DNA of 64,000 bases, from positions 62,001 through 126,000 of the forward strand of contig CAJPPK010000001.1 of the NCBI GenBank assembly GCA_905372565.1, in the 5' to 3' direction. The translations under genes were made by a program, and so were the position numbers. The DNA comes from an uncultured Porphyromonas sp. (GTDB lineage Bacteria; Bacteroidota; Bacteroidia; Bacteroidales; Porphyromonadaceae). The notes beneath the pieces are model-generated. The model was not told the DNA's origin and did no database searches. It saw only the letters and a list, made by a program, of their open reading frames with translations. Of the stretch, positions 54,054 through 61,335 are shown piece after piece; the stretch's first letter is position 1, and each line of letters begins with the position of its first letter.

Positions 54054-54901
54054 CCCAGCTGATGGTAAGCGATATTGTCTATCAAACGGACATCACCGCA
54101 ATAGACCGTAATGCAACCATGGGGACGAGGGCTATCACTCCAAGCCTTGATTGACTGTAGACTGTCGGTATCTACGATCTCAAAGTATTCGACACGAAGC
54201 GTCGGGATGGCATTGATCTTTTCAGTGACGCGCTGGATAAGTTCGGCTGGAGTGAGCTCTTGAGTCCAAGCGGTACTTTCCTTGAGGATGCGGTAGATGT
54301 TAGGAGCCTCGGCACGCTCTTCTTGAGACAGACGGACGTTACGACTGCTGAGGGCCAGACCATCCTCCTCACGTACGATCGGGCAAGCGATGATCTCCAC
54401 AGGGCTACCAATCTGCTTGACCATGGCTCGAATGACGGCAATCTGCTGGAAGTCCTTTTCTCCAAAGTAAGCACAGTCGGGACGAACGATCTCGAAGAGC
54501 CGTGAGACGACCTGCATCACACCATTGAAGTGGCCAGGACGGTAGCGTCCCTCCATGACCTCTGCTACGGCTCCTACTTCGAAGACTCGGCTATCGGGCT
54601 CGGGATAGATCGTGCTAACCTCGGGAGCAAAGAGAGCAGAGGCTCCCACCGAAGCGAGAAGCGCACTGTCGGCCTCTAGCGTACGAGGATAAGTCTCTAG
54701 GTCACGAGGGTCATTGAACTGCGTGGGATTGACGAAGACGCTGACGATGCAGCGATCACATTCGCTTAGGGCACGCTTCACCAGGCTAAGATGTCCTGCA
54801 TGTAGAGCCCCCATAGTGGGGACGAAAGCAATGCGACAGCCAGACTTGTGCTCGCTGTCTACGAAGGCCTGCAGGTCTTCGATACTCTGATAAATATTCA
54901 T
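54050..54901 (-). CDS. panC: Pantothenate synthetase
   Basis: 283 residues. [17 protein letters not shown] is the HIGH-like ATP site, [21 protein letters not shown] the pantoate and beta-alanine site, and [16 protein letters not shown] follows. It joins pantoate and beta-alanine with ATP. CoaX at 13296 uses the product. It is 21 nt after asd, which together with panD routes aspartate toward beta-alanine in some bacteria. That link is inferred and panD is absent here. Confidence 0.96.
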   Translation of the reverse strand: MNIYQSIEDLQAFVDSEHKSGCRIAFVPTMGALHAGHLSLVKRALSECDRCIVSVFVNPTQFNDPRDLETYPRTLEADSALLASVGASALFAPEVSTIYPEPDSRVFEVGAVAEVMEGRYRPGHFNGVMQVVSRLFEIVRPDCAYFGEKDFQQIAVIRAMVKQIGSPVEIIACPIVREEDGLALSSRNVRLSQEERAEAPNIYRILKESTAWTQELTPAELIQRVTEKINAIPTLRVEYFEIVDTDSLQSIKAWSDSPRPHGCITVYCGDVRLIDNIAYHQLG

Positions 54902-54922
54902 TCGTGTGGGTTGGTTAATCTT

Positions 54923-55945
54923 CTACTTCTGTAGGCAAGGAAGGGCTTTCTCACGTACGAGGTATTCGGCGATCTGTACGGCATTCAGCGCAGCACCCTT
55001 CTTGATCTGGTCAGCTACACACCAGAAGGTAAGACCGTTGGGCGTAGCGATGTCCTTACGTAGACGTCCTACGTAGACGGGATCCTTCTCCGCGATGAAG
55101 AGAGGCATGGGGTAGACCTGATCTTCTGGATCGTCTTGGAGGACGACACCAGGAGCCTTGCGGAAGGCTTCTCTTACAGCTTCTAGCTCGAGAGGCTTCT
55201 CGGTCTCTACCCAGATCGCTTCGGAGTGGGCACGGGATACGGGTACACGGACGCAGGTAGCACTGACTGCGATGTCTGAGTGCATGATCTTACGCGTCTC
55301 GTGATACATCTTTAGCTCCTCCTTCGTGTAGTCATCTGTAGCGAAGACGTCGATCTGGGGGATGACGTTGTAGGCGAGCTGGTAGGCGAACTTGCTGACT
55401 TCGGGTTCCTCTCCCTGAGCGATAGCCTTGGTCTGAGCTTCGAGCTCTACCATCCCTCGAGCACCTGCACCGCTAGCCGCTTGGTAGGTAGCTACATGAA
55501 CACGGCGGATGTGGGAGAGCTGCTCGATGACGTTCAGTGCCACGACCATTTGGATCGTCGTGCAGTTAGGGTTAGCGATGATCCCTCGAGGGCGTACGAG
55601 GGCATCGGCAGCATTGACCTCGGGTACGACGAGGGGAATGTCCTCCTCCATACGGAAGGCGCTGGAGTTATCGATCATCACAGCACCATGGCGGGTGATA
55701 TCTTCCGCATATTCGAGGGAGATACTTCCACCTGCAGAGACGAAGGCGATATCTATATCTCGGAAGTCATCCCCATGGCGAAGCTCACGGATGGTGTATT
55801 CCTTGCCACAGAAGGTGATTGACTTACCAGCGCTACGTGCTGAGGCGAAGACTTCTAGTCGGTCGATCTTCAGCGAGCTCTGGCTAAGGACCTGGAGGAA
55901 CTCCTGTCCTACAGCTCCACTGACACCGACGATAGCTATATTCAT
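54923..55945 (-). CDS. asd: Aspartate-semialdehyde dehydrogenase
   Basis: 340 residues. The NADP loop [11 protein letters not shown] is at about 7-17, and the catalytic Cys in [10 protein letters not shown] at 128. [15 protein letters not shown] and [16 protein letters not shown] are further family sites. It reduces aspartyl phosphate to aspartate semialdehyde, for lysine/diaminopimelate and threonine. It begins a run with panC and the GHL10 lipoprotein. A -7 box is at 56019-56026. Confidence 0.96.
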   Translation of the reverse strand: MNIAIVGVSGAVGQEFLQVLSQSSLKIDRLEVFASARSAGKSITFCGKEYTIRELRHGDDFRDIDIAFVSAGGSISLEYAEDITRHGAVMIDNSSAFRMEEDIPLVVPEVNAADALVRPRGIIANPNCTTIQMVVALNVIEQLSHIRRVHVATYQAASGAGARGMVELEAQTKAIAQGEEPEVSKFAYQLAYNVIPQIDVFATDDYTKEELKMYHETRKIMHSDIAVSATCVRVPVSRAHSEAIWVETEKPLELEAVREAFRKAPGVVLQDDPEDQVYPMPLFIAEKDPVYVGRLRKDIATPNGLTFWCVADQIKKGAALNAVQIAEYLVREKALPCLQK

Positions 55946-56018
55946 TGGTTTACTGTTGATTAGTCTATCCTATTTAGGTCGCACTTGATAGGGTGTTGCG
56001 AGCCAGTTGTTTCAGCTA

Positions 56019-56026
56019 CAAAGGTA
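56019..56026 (-). promoter_or_regulatory. -7 box for asd
   Basis: The minus strand reads TACCTTTG, an exact TAnnTTTG, 73 nt from the asd start. No -33 TTTG. Confidence 0.5.
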
Positions 56027-56105
56027 CGAAGAAACGTAGACATCCTTAAGAATTTAGCTGATATAGGGTGAGGTAAGGAGTCTTTCCCTCCCTAGTGCCT
56101 GTTCT

Positions 56106-56190
56106 CCCAATTGTCTCAGCACGTTAGGACAATCGTCCCACTGGGCTGGGACAACTGTCCCATAGTGATGGGACGAGGCTCTATACGTAA
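56106..56190. repeat. Intergenic array of 22-nt units, GGACAATCGTCCC core
   Basis: Units begin CAATTGTCTC (56108), CAATCGTCCC (56130), CAACTGTCCC (56152) and a decayed CGAGGCTC (56174), an exact 22-nt step. The third is palindromic as GGGACAACTGTCCC. It lies upstream of the asd -7 box, in the gap 55946-56250, which shows no gene. Confidence 0.7.
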
Positions 56191-56250
56191 GAAAAGGGCA
56201 AGGCACATCTATTCTCTAGATGCGCCTTGCCTTAGGAAGTGGGGGAGGAA

Positions 56251-56685
56251 TTAGTCAAGCAAATACCCTTCCTCATAAGTGTCAAAAATCTCATCCTCTC
56301 CCTCGATGCCAAACTCGGCAAAGACGCTTCGGACGATCGCTTGTTGCTCTGGAGTAATCCGTGTCTCACCACTGCTGTAGCGGTAGTACTGCGAGCGTCG
56401 ACAGCCTAGCTCGCTCGATAGTCTAGCTTGGAAGGGGGCGGCTTCTTTGTTGCGTAGCTGGTAGAGACCTCGCTTGAATCCTCGTGCCATCCGAATGACG
56501 TCGCCACAGAGGTAGCTGGAGCAGGTATCTCCGGTGGTACCTCGAGGATCAATAAAGAGGGCTTGGTGGAAGGCTGAGGCGAATTGATAGCTGAGGTAGC
56601 GTAGGCAGTCCTTGCTGAGCGGGCAGTCAGCATGGAGACAGTAGGCTACCTGTTTGTGCATGTACTCGGGGTGGAAGGTGCTCAT
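56251..56685 (-). CDS. DUF6078-like cysteine-containing protein
   Basis: 144 residues from the ATG at 56685; the frame is open to 56727. The N-terminal half has cysteine pairs CLHADCPLSKDC and later CSSYLC, which could hold a metal. The C-terminal half has RLSSELGCRRSQYYRYSSGETRITPEQQAIVRSVF, resembling a helix-turn-helix or compact helical DNA-binding part. It matches my memory of DUF6078 proteins of Prevotella and Porphyromonas, whose function is unknown. A near -7 box TACCTTCG is just upstream of 56727, which would favour the later start. It is not in an operon with asd. Confidence 0.65.
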   Translation of the reverse strand: MSTFHPEYMHKQVAYCLHADCPLSKDCLRYLSYQFASAFHQALFIDPRGTTGDTCSSYLCGDVIRMARGFKRGLYQLRNKEAAPFQARLSSELGCRRSQYYRYSSGETRITPEQQAIVRSVFAEFGIEGEDEIFDTYEEGYLLD

Positions 56686-56782
56686 CGTACTTGAAGTCTT
56701 TCGTGTGAGGTATTTAGTGATCTTCATCTACGAAGGTACTAAAGTCCGCTTAACCAACGACGTGGAGTGTGGTATAGCGTGC

Positions 56783-56813
56783 TTGGAGGAATAAGAACTT
56801 CTCCTTATCTTTG
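56783..56813 (+). promoter_or_regulatory. Promoter of tRNA-Gly
   Basis: TTGG (56783-56786) and TATCTTTG (56806-56813) are separated by 19 nt. The -7 box is 32 nt before the tRNA. This is the best -33/-7 match in the window. Confidence 0.7.
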
Positions 56814-56845
56814 CACCCGAAGAAAGCCCTTAGGGGGCACAAGTT

Positions 56846-56918
56846 GCGGTAGTAGCTCAGTTGGTAGAGCATCAGCTTCCCAAGCTGAGGGTCACGAGTT
56901 CGAGCCTCGCCTACCGCT
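56846..56918 (+). tRNA. tRNA-Gly (CCC)
   Basis: A 73-nt cloverleaf starting GCGGTAGTAGCTCAG, anticodon loop TTCCCAA (CCC) on stem TCAGC/GCTGA, T-arm ACGAGTTCGAGCCTCG-type, acceptor GCGGTAG pairing with CTACCGC. CCA is not encoded. Confidence 0.93.
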
Positions 56919-56929
56919 CTCCATTGTGA

Positions 56930-56968
56930 AAGGGGTATCCTTCTCTATTAACGAGAGTGATACCCCTT
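56930..56968 (+). terminator. Terminator of tRNA-Gly
   Basis: AAGGGGTATC (56930-56939) pairs with GATACCCCTT (56959-56968), with an inner pair TTCTC/GAGAG. CTTTC follows. It lies between the tRNA and the MarC-like gene. Confidence 0.65.
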
Positions 56969-57012
56969 CTTTCATCACCCAAGACATACACTCACTAAAC
57001 GACTGTACTACT

Positions 57013-57693
57013 ATGCAGGTACCTTTCCTCAGTATTGACTTCGGTCAGCTGATCTCCGACCTCGGACATGAGTTTACGCTCTTTAGTCTTGAGCAGATCT
57101 ACAAGTCCTTCTTTACGCTCTTCGTGACCATCGATATTATCGGTGCTATCCCCATCATCCTCTCGCTCAAATCTAAGGGCAAGGTCTATCATGCTACTCA
57201 GGTGGGGGTCTATTCAGGGATCATTCTGCTGGCTTTCCTGCTGGTAGGTGAGCCTCTCCTCGGGTCATTTGGTGCTGATATCTCGACGTTCGGTGTGGCT
57301 GGGGGGATTGTCCTCTTTGTGATGGCTGTCGAGATGATCTTTGGTCTTGAGATCTTTAAGAGCGAAGATGATTCGGACGGGAACTCTACCTTCGTTCCAC
57401 TAGTCTTCCCTCTCTTCGCTGGAGCAGCATCATTCACCACGATGCTTACCCTGCGAGCCGATGGAGTGGCTATGGTGAACCTAGCTGTGAGTATTGTCCT
57501 CAATATGGTCATCGTCTACCTCGTCTTACGCTATGTATCGATCCTTGACCGCCTACTGGGGAAGAATGGTGTGTATATCCTCCGCAAGTTCTTTGGTGTC
57601 GTCCTATTAGCCATCTCGGTGAAGTTCATCACGAAGAATCTCATCGATGTCATCGCTATGGTACAGCATGGTGTCGAAGAGCTCTCTAAGTAG
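57013..57693 (+). CDS. MarC/YhgN-family membrane protein
   Basis: 226 residues from the ATG at 57013. The open frame begins at 56767, but that part overlaps tRNA-Gly. Six hydrophobic helices are arranged as two triplets: FFTLFVTIDIIGAIPIIL and FPLFAGAASFTTMLTL are the NPxG-like conserved loops of the MarC family, here altered to IDIIGAIP. ILSLKSKGKVYHATQ follows the first. Role unknown; once linked to drug resistance but later disputed. nadE follows 35 nt downstream. Confidence 0.8.
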   Translation: MQVPFLSIDFGQLISDLGHEFTLFSLEQIYKSFFTLFVTIDIIGAIPIILSLKSKGKVYHATQVGVYSGIILLAFLLVGEPLLGSFGADISTFGVAGGIVLFVMAVEMIFGLEIFKSEDDSDGNSTFVPLVFPLFAGAASFTTMLTLRADGVAMVNLAVSIVLNMVIVYLVLRYVSILDRLLGKNGVYILRKFFGVVLLAISVKFITKNLIDVIAMVQHGVEELSK

Positions 57694-57728
57694 CTATCTC
57701 CTCCTCTTTCACTCGATATATTTAATCT

Positions 57729-59696
57729 ATGAAGTATGGATTCGTCAAAGTAGCGGCCGCCTCGCCCTTCGTGCGAGTGGCTGACTGCGCCTATAATATA
57801 AGTCGTATCGAAGCCCTCACTCGTGAAGCAGATGCTAAGGGAGTAGAGATCATCACCTTCCCCGAGCTCTCCATCACGGGATATACGTGTGGAGACTTCT
57901 TCCTCAAGCCCTTCCTCAATGACCAAGCTGAGGAGGCTCTTCTCGAGCTAGCTAAGCGTACAGCAGATACCTCGGTGCTTATCATCGTGGGGATGCCGAT
58001 ACGTATTAAGTCTCAGCTCTTCAATGCTGCCGTTGCCCTTCAGTCGGGGCAGATCCTAGGGGCGATCCCTAAGACTTATCTACCGAACTATCGTGAGTTC
58101 CAAGAGGCTCGTTGGTTTGTCGCTGCACGTGACCTTCAGCTAGCCCATGTGAAGATCGGAGACTTTGAGATCCCCATCGGACACAATGTCCTCTTCCGCT
58201 CGGGTAAGGTAGCCATTGGCATCGAGATCTGTGAGGATATGTGGACACCCTATACGCCAGGTACTCGCTTGGCTCTCTATGGGGCACAGATCATCTTCAA
58301 CCTCTCGGCCAGCAATGAGCTCGCTGGTAAGAATACCTACCTTCGCTCGCTCATCAGTGGGCTTTCATCGCAGAACCTCTGTGGCTATGTCTATGCTTCG
58401 GCAGGCTATGGGGAGAGCTCGACGGATACAGTCTTCACGGGGAAGGCTTTTATCGGCGAAGTGGGTAAGATCCTCGTGGAATCTCCTCGCTTTACCTACG
58501 AAGAGCGCTTGATCATCAGTGATATCGACATCTGTCGTATCGACAATGATCGCATGACGACCAATAGCTTCAATGACTCGTCGGTAGATCATACAGAGCG
58601 AGGGCTACTCACTGAGATCCCCTTCCGTCTTCGCTCACAGGAGGAGTCTCACGATGTGGATCGCAAGATTGATCAGAATCCTTTCCTCCCCGATAATGGT
58701 AGTCGCGAAGAGCGTGCTGAGGAGATGTTCCTCATCCAGTGTAGTGCGCTCAGTCAGCGCCTTCGCTTCATCAATGCGAAGTATGCTGTCATCGGTGTAT
58801 CAGGTGGGCTAGATTCTACGCTGGCTCTACTTGTCACGGCTGCGACCTTCGATGGGCTAGGACTACCACGTACTAATATTATTGGGGTCACAATGCCAGG
58901 ACTAGGGACGAGCACGCATACGAAGAATAATGCCATTGAGCTCATGGAGAAGCTTGGTGTCACAGCGATGAACATCGACATTAAGGAGGCTTGTCTTCAT
59001 CATTTCGCTCTTATCGGTCATGACCCAGCTTCTCAAGATATCGTCTTCGAGAATACCCAAGCCCGTGAGCGCACGCAGATCCTTATGGATCTAGCGAATA
59101 AGTATAATGCCCCAGTTATCGGGACGGGTGACCTCTCCGAGCTGGCACTAGGCTGGTGTACCTACAATGGAGACCATATGTCGATGTATTCGGTGAATGC
59201 AGGTATCCCTAAGACGGCGATTCAGATCATGGTTAGTGAGCTTGCTCGGACAGCTCGCTTTGGTGAAGCACTTTTGCCCATCCTTTACTCAATCGTCGAT
59301 ACCCCTATATCTCCTGAGCTGAAGCCAACAAATGCTGAAGGTGCGATTGATCAGAAGACGGAGGCTGTAGTTGGTCCCTACGAGCTACATGACTTCTTCC
59401 TCTATAATGTGCTGGGTTATGGCTACGCACCTGCTAAGATCTTCTATTTGGCTCAAGTTGCCTTCCATGAGAAGTATTCAGCGTCAGTAATTAAGAGATG
59501 GTTGAAGGAGTTCTATCGTCGCTTCTTCTCTCAGCAGTACAAGCGTAATTGCCTCCCCGATGGACCGAAGGTTACGCGTGTCAGTCTCTCTCCCCGTGGA
59601 GACTGGCGTATGCCTAGTGATGTCACTTCTCGTGCTTGGCTCGATGCTGTCGATGCACTTGTCGAGGATGAGGGAGCACAGTCTTGTCCTAATTAG
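57729..59696 (+). CDS. nadE: NAD+ synthetase, glutamine-dependent
   Basis: 655 residues in two domains. The N-terminal nitrilase-type glutaminase (about 1-280) has the triad Glu46 in FPELSITGY, Lys in IPKTYLPNYREF and Cys in IEICEDMWTPY. The synthetase domain (about 335-640) has the loop VSGGLDSTLAL and TGDLSELALGWCTYNGDHMS. It amidates deamido-NAD using glutamine ammonia. A 15-bp hairpin at 59711-59752 ends it. Confidence 0.96.
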   Translation: MKYGFVKVAAASPFVRVADCAYNISRIEALTREADAKGVEIITFPELSITGYTCGDFFLKPFLNDQAEEALLELAKRTADTSVLIIVGMPIRIKSQLFNAAVALQSGQILGAIPKTYLPNYREFQEARWFVAARDLQLAHVKIGDFEIPIGHNVLFRSGKVAIGIEICEDMWTPYTPGTRLALYGAQIIFNLSASNELAGKNTYLRSLISGLSSQNLCGYVYASAGYGESSTDTVFTGKAFIGEVGKILVESPRFTYEERLIISDIDICRIDNDRMTTNSFNDSSVDHTERGLLTEIPFRLRSQEESHDVDRKIDQNPFLPDNGSREERAEEMFLIQCSALSQRLRFINAKYAVIGVSGGLDSTLALLVTAATFDGLGLPRTNIIGVTMPGLGTSTHTKNNAIELMEKLGVTAMNIDIKEACLHHFALIGHDPASQDIVFENTQARERTQILMDLANKYNAPVIGTGDLSELALGWCTYNGDHMSMYSVNAGIPKTAIQIMVSELARTARFGEALLPILYSIVDTPISPELKPTNAEGAIDQKTEAVVGPYELHDFFLYNVLGYGYAPAKIFYLAQVAFHEKYSASVIKRWLKEFYRRFFSQQYKRNCLPDGPKVTRVSLSPRGDWRMPSDVTSRAWLDAVDALVEDEGAQSCPN

Positions 59697-59710
59697 TTCC
59701 CTCCCATAGC

Positions 59711-59752
59711 AATTAGCGCCCCTCTCCCTGATTAGGAAGAGGGGCGCTAATT
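59711..59752 (+). terminator. Terminator of nadE
   Basis: AATTAGCGCCCCTCT (59711-59725) and AGAGGGGCGCTAATT (59738-59752) are perfect 15-bp arms with a 12-nt loop. Confidence 0.82.
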
Positions 59753-59790
59753 GTGATGTTATAGAGGGTATGAGGGGCTTGCTTCTCGAT

Positions 59791-59834
59791 CGGCATTTGA
59801 TCTTCTATTAGTCGGTATTTGATCTTCTATTAGT
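59791..59834. repeat. Near-perfect 22-nt tandem duplication
   Basis: Two adjacent 22-nt copies, each with ATTTGATCTTCTATTAGT, differ at one base (CGGC versus CGGT at the start). They lie between nadE and the convergent tRNA genes. No other unit follows with confidence. Confidence 0.85.
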
Positions 59835-59880
59835 TATACATGATACGAAGGGTTGCATAGTCAGGTCTGATAAAAAGAAA

Positions 59881-59905
59881 GCGAGGGAGCTATTAGCTCT
59901 CTCGC
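59881..59905 (-). terminator. Terminator of the tRNA-Val/tRNA-Gln pair
   Basis: GCGAGGGAGCT pairs with AGCTCTCTCGC (one G-U), and on the minus strand TTTCTTTTTATC follows. It lies 8 nt beyond the tRNA-Gln 3' end. Confidence 0.8.
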
Positions 59906-59912
59906 TCTTTTG

Positions 59913-59983
59913 TTGCCTCATAAGGATTCGAACCTTAACAAACAGGACCAGAATCTGTTGTGCTACCATTACACCATGAGGCA
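59913..59983 (-). tRNA. tRNA-Gln (CTG)
   Basis: On the minus strand a 71-nt cloverleaf starts TGCCTCATGGTGTAATGG, with anticodon loop TTCTGGT (CTG), T-arm AAGGTTCGAATCCTT and acceptor TGCCTCA/TGAGGCA. The anticodon stem closes with an A-C mismatch at 31-39. It follows tRNA-Val by 7 nt. Confidence 0.85.
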
Positions 59984-59990
59984 AGATTTG

Positions 59991-60065
59991 TGAACCTTGG
60001 CGGACTCGAACCGCCGACCCCCACCCTGTCAAGGTGATGCTCTAAACCAACTGAGCTAAAGATTC
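59991..60065 (-). tRNA. tRNA-Val (GAC)
   Basis: On the minus strand a 75-nt cloverleaf starts GAATCTTTAGCTCAG, with anticodon loop TTGACAG (GAC) on stem TCACC/GGTGG and T-arm GGCGGTTCGAGTCCGCC. The acceptor GAATCTT pairs with AAGGTTC. It is not tRNA-Asp, whose anticodon would be GTC. Confidence 0.85.
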
Positions 60066-60291
60066 ATTCCCTGTCGTTTTTGACACTGCAAAGGTAGATA
60101 AATATTCTGAACTACCAAAATCTAAGGCTAACCTTATTCGGTATCTAGCATATTACTTGGATCATTGTCTATTAGATCGCACTAAGGCACAAATCATCGT
60201 TTGATGACGTCTATATTTTCGTTAGGTGATGGGACAGACCCTCCTTTTAGTGATTCCCATCAGACATAAGGCTCTTCCTGAGCAGAATCCT

Positions 60292-60299
60292 TATCTTTG
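60292..60299 (+). promoter_or_regulatory. -7 box for the hydroxyacid dehydrogenase gene
   Basis: TATCTTTG, an exact TAnnTTTG, 46 nt before the ATG. The rest of 60066-60345 is AT-rich with no gene or array seen. Confidence 0.5.
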
Positions 60300-60345
60300 T
60301 GAGGAGTACATCCGTATGGTTGTGCTGAATAAATAAGAGACAACT

Positions 60346-61308
60346 ATGGCTACGATTCTTGTCGCCTTTTCTACACAAGACGAAGGCTTTGAACTAATCC
60401 CTGTGGGACATAAGATTATTCGACCACTGCATGGTAGAGACTTTACGCACGAGGAGCTGATGGGCTTACTCCCTCAGGCGGATGTGCTCTGTACTTCCTT
60501 TGATTACCAAGCACCAAGTGCCTTGCTCACCCATGGGAAACGCCTCCGTCTGATAGCTAACTTCGGTGTGGGTTACAATAATATTGATGCGACCTTCGCT
60601 CGAGAGCATCATATCGCTGTCACCAATACCCCAGAGTCTGTTGTTGTACCAACGGCTGAGCTGGCTTTCGGGCTAATGCTGGACGTCGTACGTCGGATCA
60701 GTGAGTTAGATCGTCTCGTGCGCTCTTTGCCTGGAGAGAAGCCTGCTATAGGACGTACTCACTATCTGGCTGGTCTACTCCAAGGGAAGACGCTTGGGCT
60801 TTTAGGGTATGGAAACATTGCATCCGCTTTGGGGAAGAGAGCTGAAGCCTTCGGCATGCACATCCACTATCATAAGAGACATCGTTATACGCCAGAGGAG
60901 GAGCAGGCACGAGGTATTACCTATGCCTCCTTCGACGAGCTCCTTCGTACATCCGATATTCTCTCCGTGCATACTCCCTATAGCGAGGCGACGCATCATC
61001 TCATCGATGCTCAGGCGCTGAGTCTTATGCGTCCAGATGCTTTCTTGATCAATACCTCACGAGGTGCAGTCATTGATGAGGAGGCATTGGTCAAGGCTTT
61101 ACAGGAGGAAAGGTTAGCCGGTGCGGGACTAGACGTTTACGAATATCATGATGTACCTAGTCCTTTGCTCTGCTCGCTACCCAATGTGGTCATGACACCA
61201 CATACGGGTACACAGACTGCAGAGACTCGCCGAGCGATGAACTATGAGATGCTCACCAATGTAGCCTGCTTTTTGAGAGGTGAAGAGCTTCCCAACCGAG
61301 TGGTCTAG
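60346..61308 (+). CDS. D-2-hydroxyacid dehydrogenase
   Basis: 320 residues. The NAD loop LGLLGYGNIASALGKRAEAFGM is at about residues 150-171, and the catalytic Arg lies in NTSRGAVIDEEAL near 233. The Glu is in the AGAGLDVYEYH region near 260 and the His in MTPHTGTQT near 285. Family members reduce glyoxylate, hydroxypyruvate or other 2-keto acids; the substrate cannot be told. There is no signal peptide. It is 27 nt before the GH32 gene, so the two may share a transcript, with no obvious metabolic link. Confidence 0.88.
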   Translation: MATILVAFSTQDEGFELIPVGHKIIRPLHGRDFTHEELMGLLPQADVLCTSFDYQAPSALLTHGKRLRLIANFGVGYNNIDATFAREHHIAVTNTPESVVVPTAELAFGLMLDVVRRISELDRLVRSLPGEKPAIGRTHYLAGLLQGKTLGLLGYGNIASALGKRAEAFGMHIHYHKRHRYTPEEEQARGITYASFDELLRTSDILSVHTPYSEATHHLIDAQALSLMRPDAFLINTSRGAVIDEEALVKALQEERLAGAGLDVYEYHDVPSPLLCSLPNVVMTPHTGTQTAETRRAMNYEMLTNVACFLRGEELPNRVV

Positions 61309-61335
61309 ACGAATCCTATATCCCTATATTATTCT

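Noticed and set aside
56767..57012. N-terminal extension of the MarC-like protein
   Set aside because: It would translate through tRNA-Gly and its terminator; family similarity starts at 57013.
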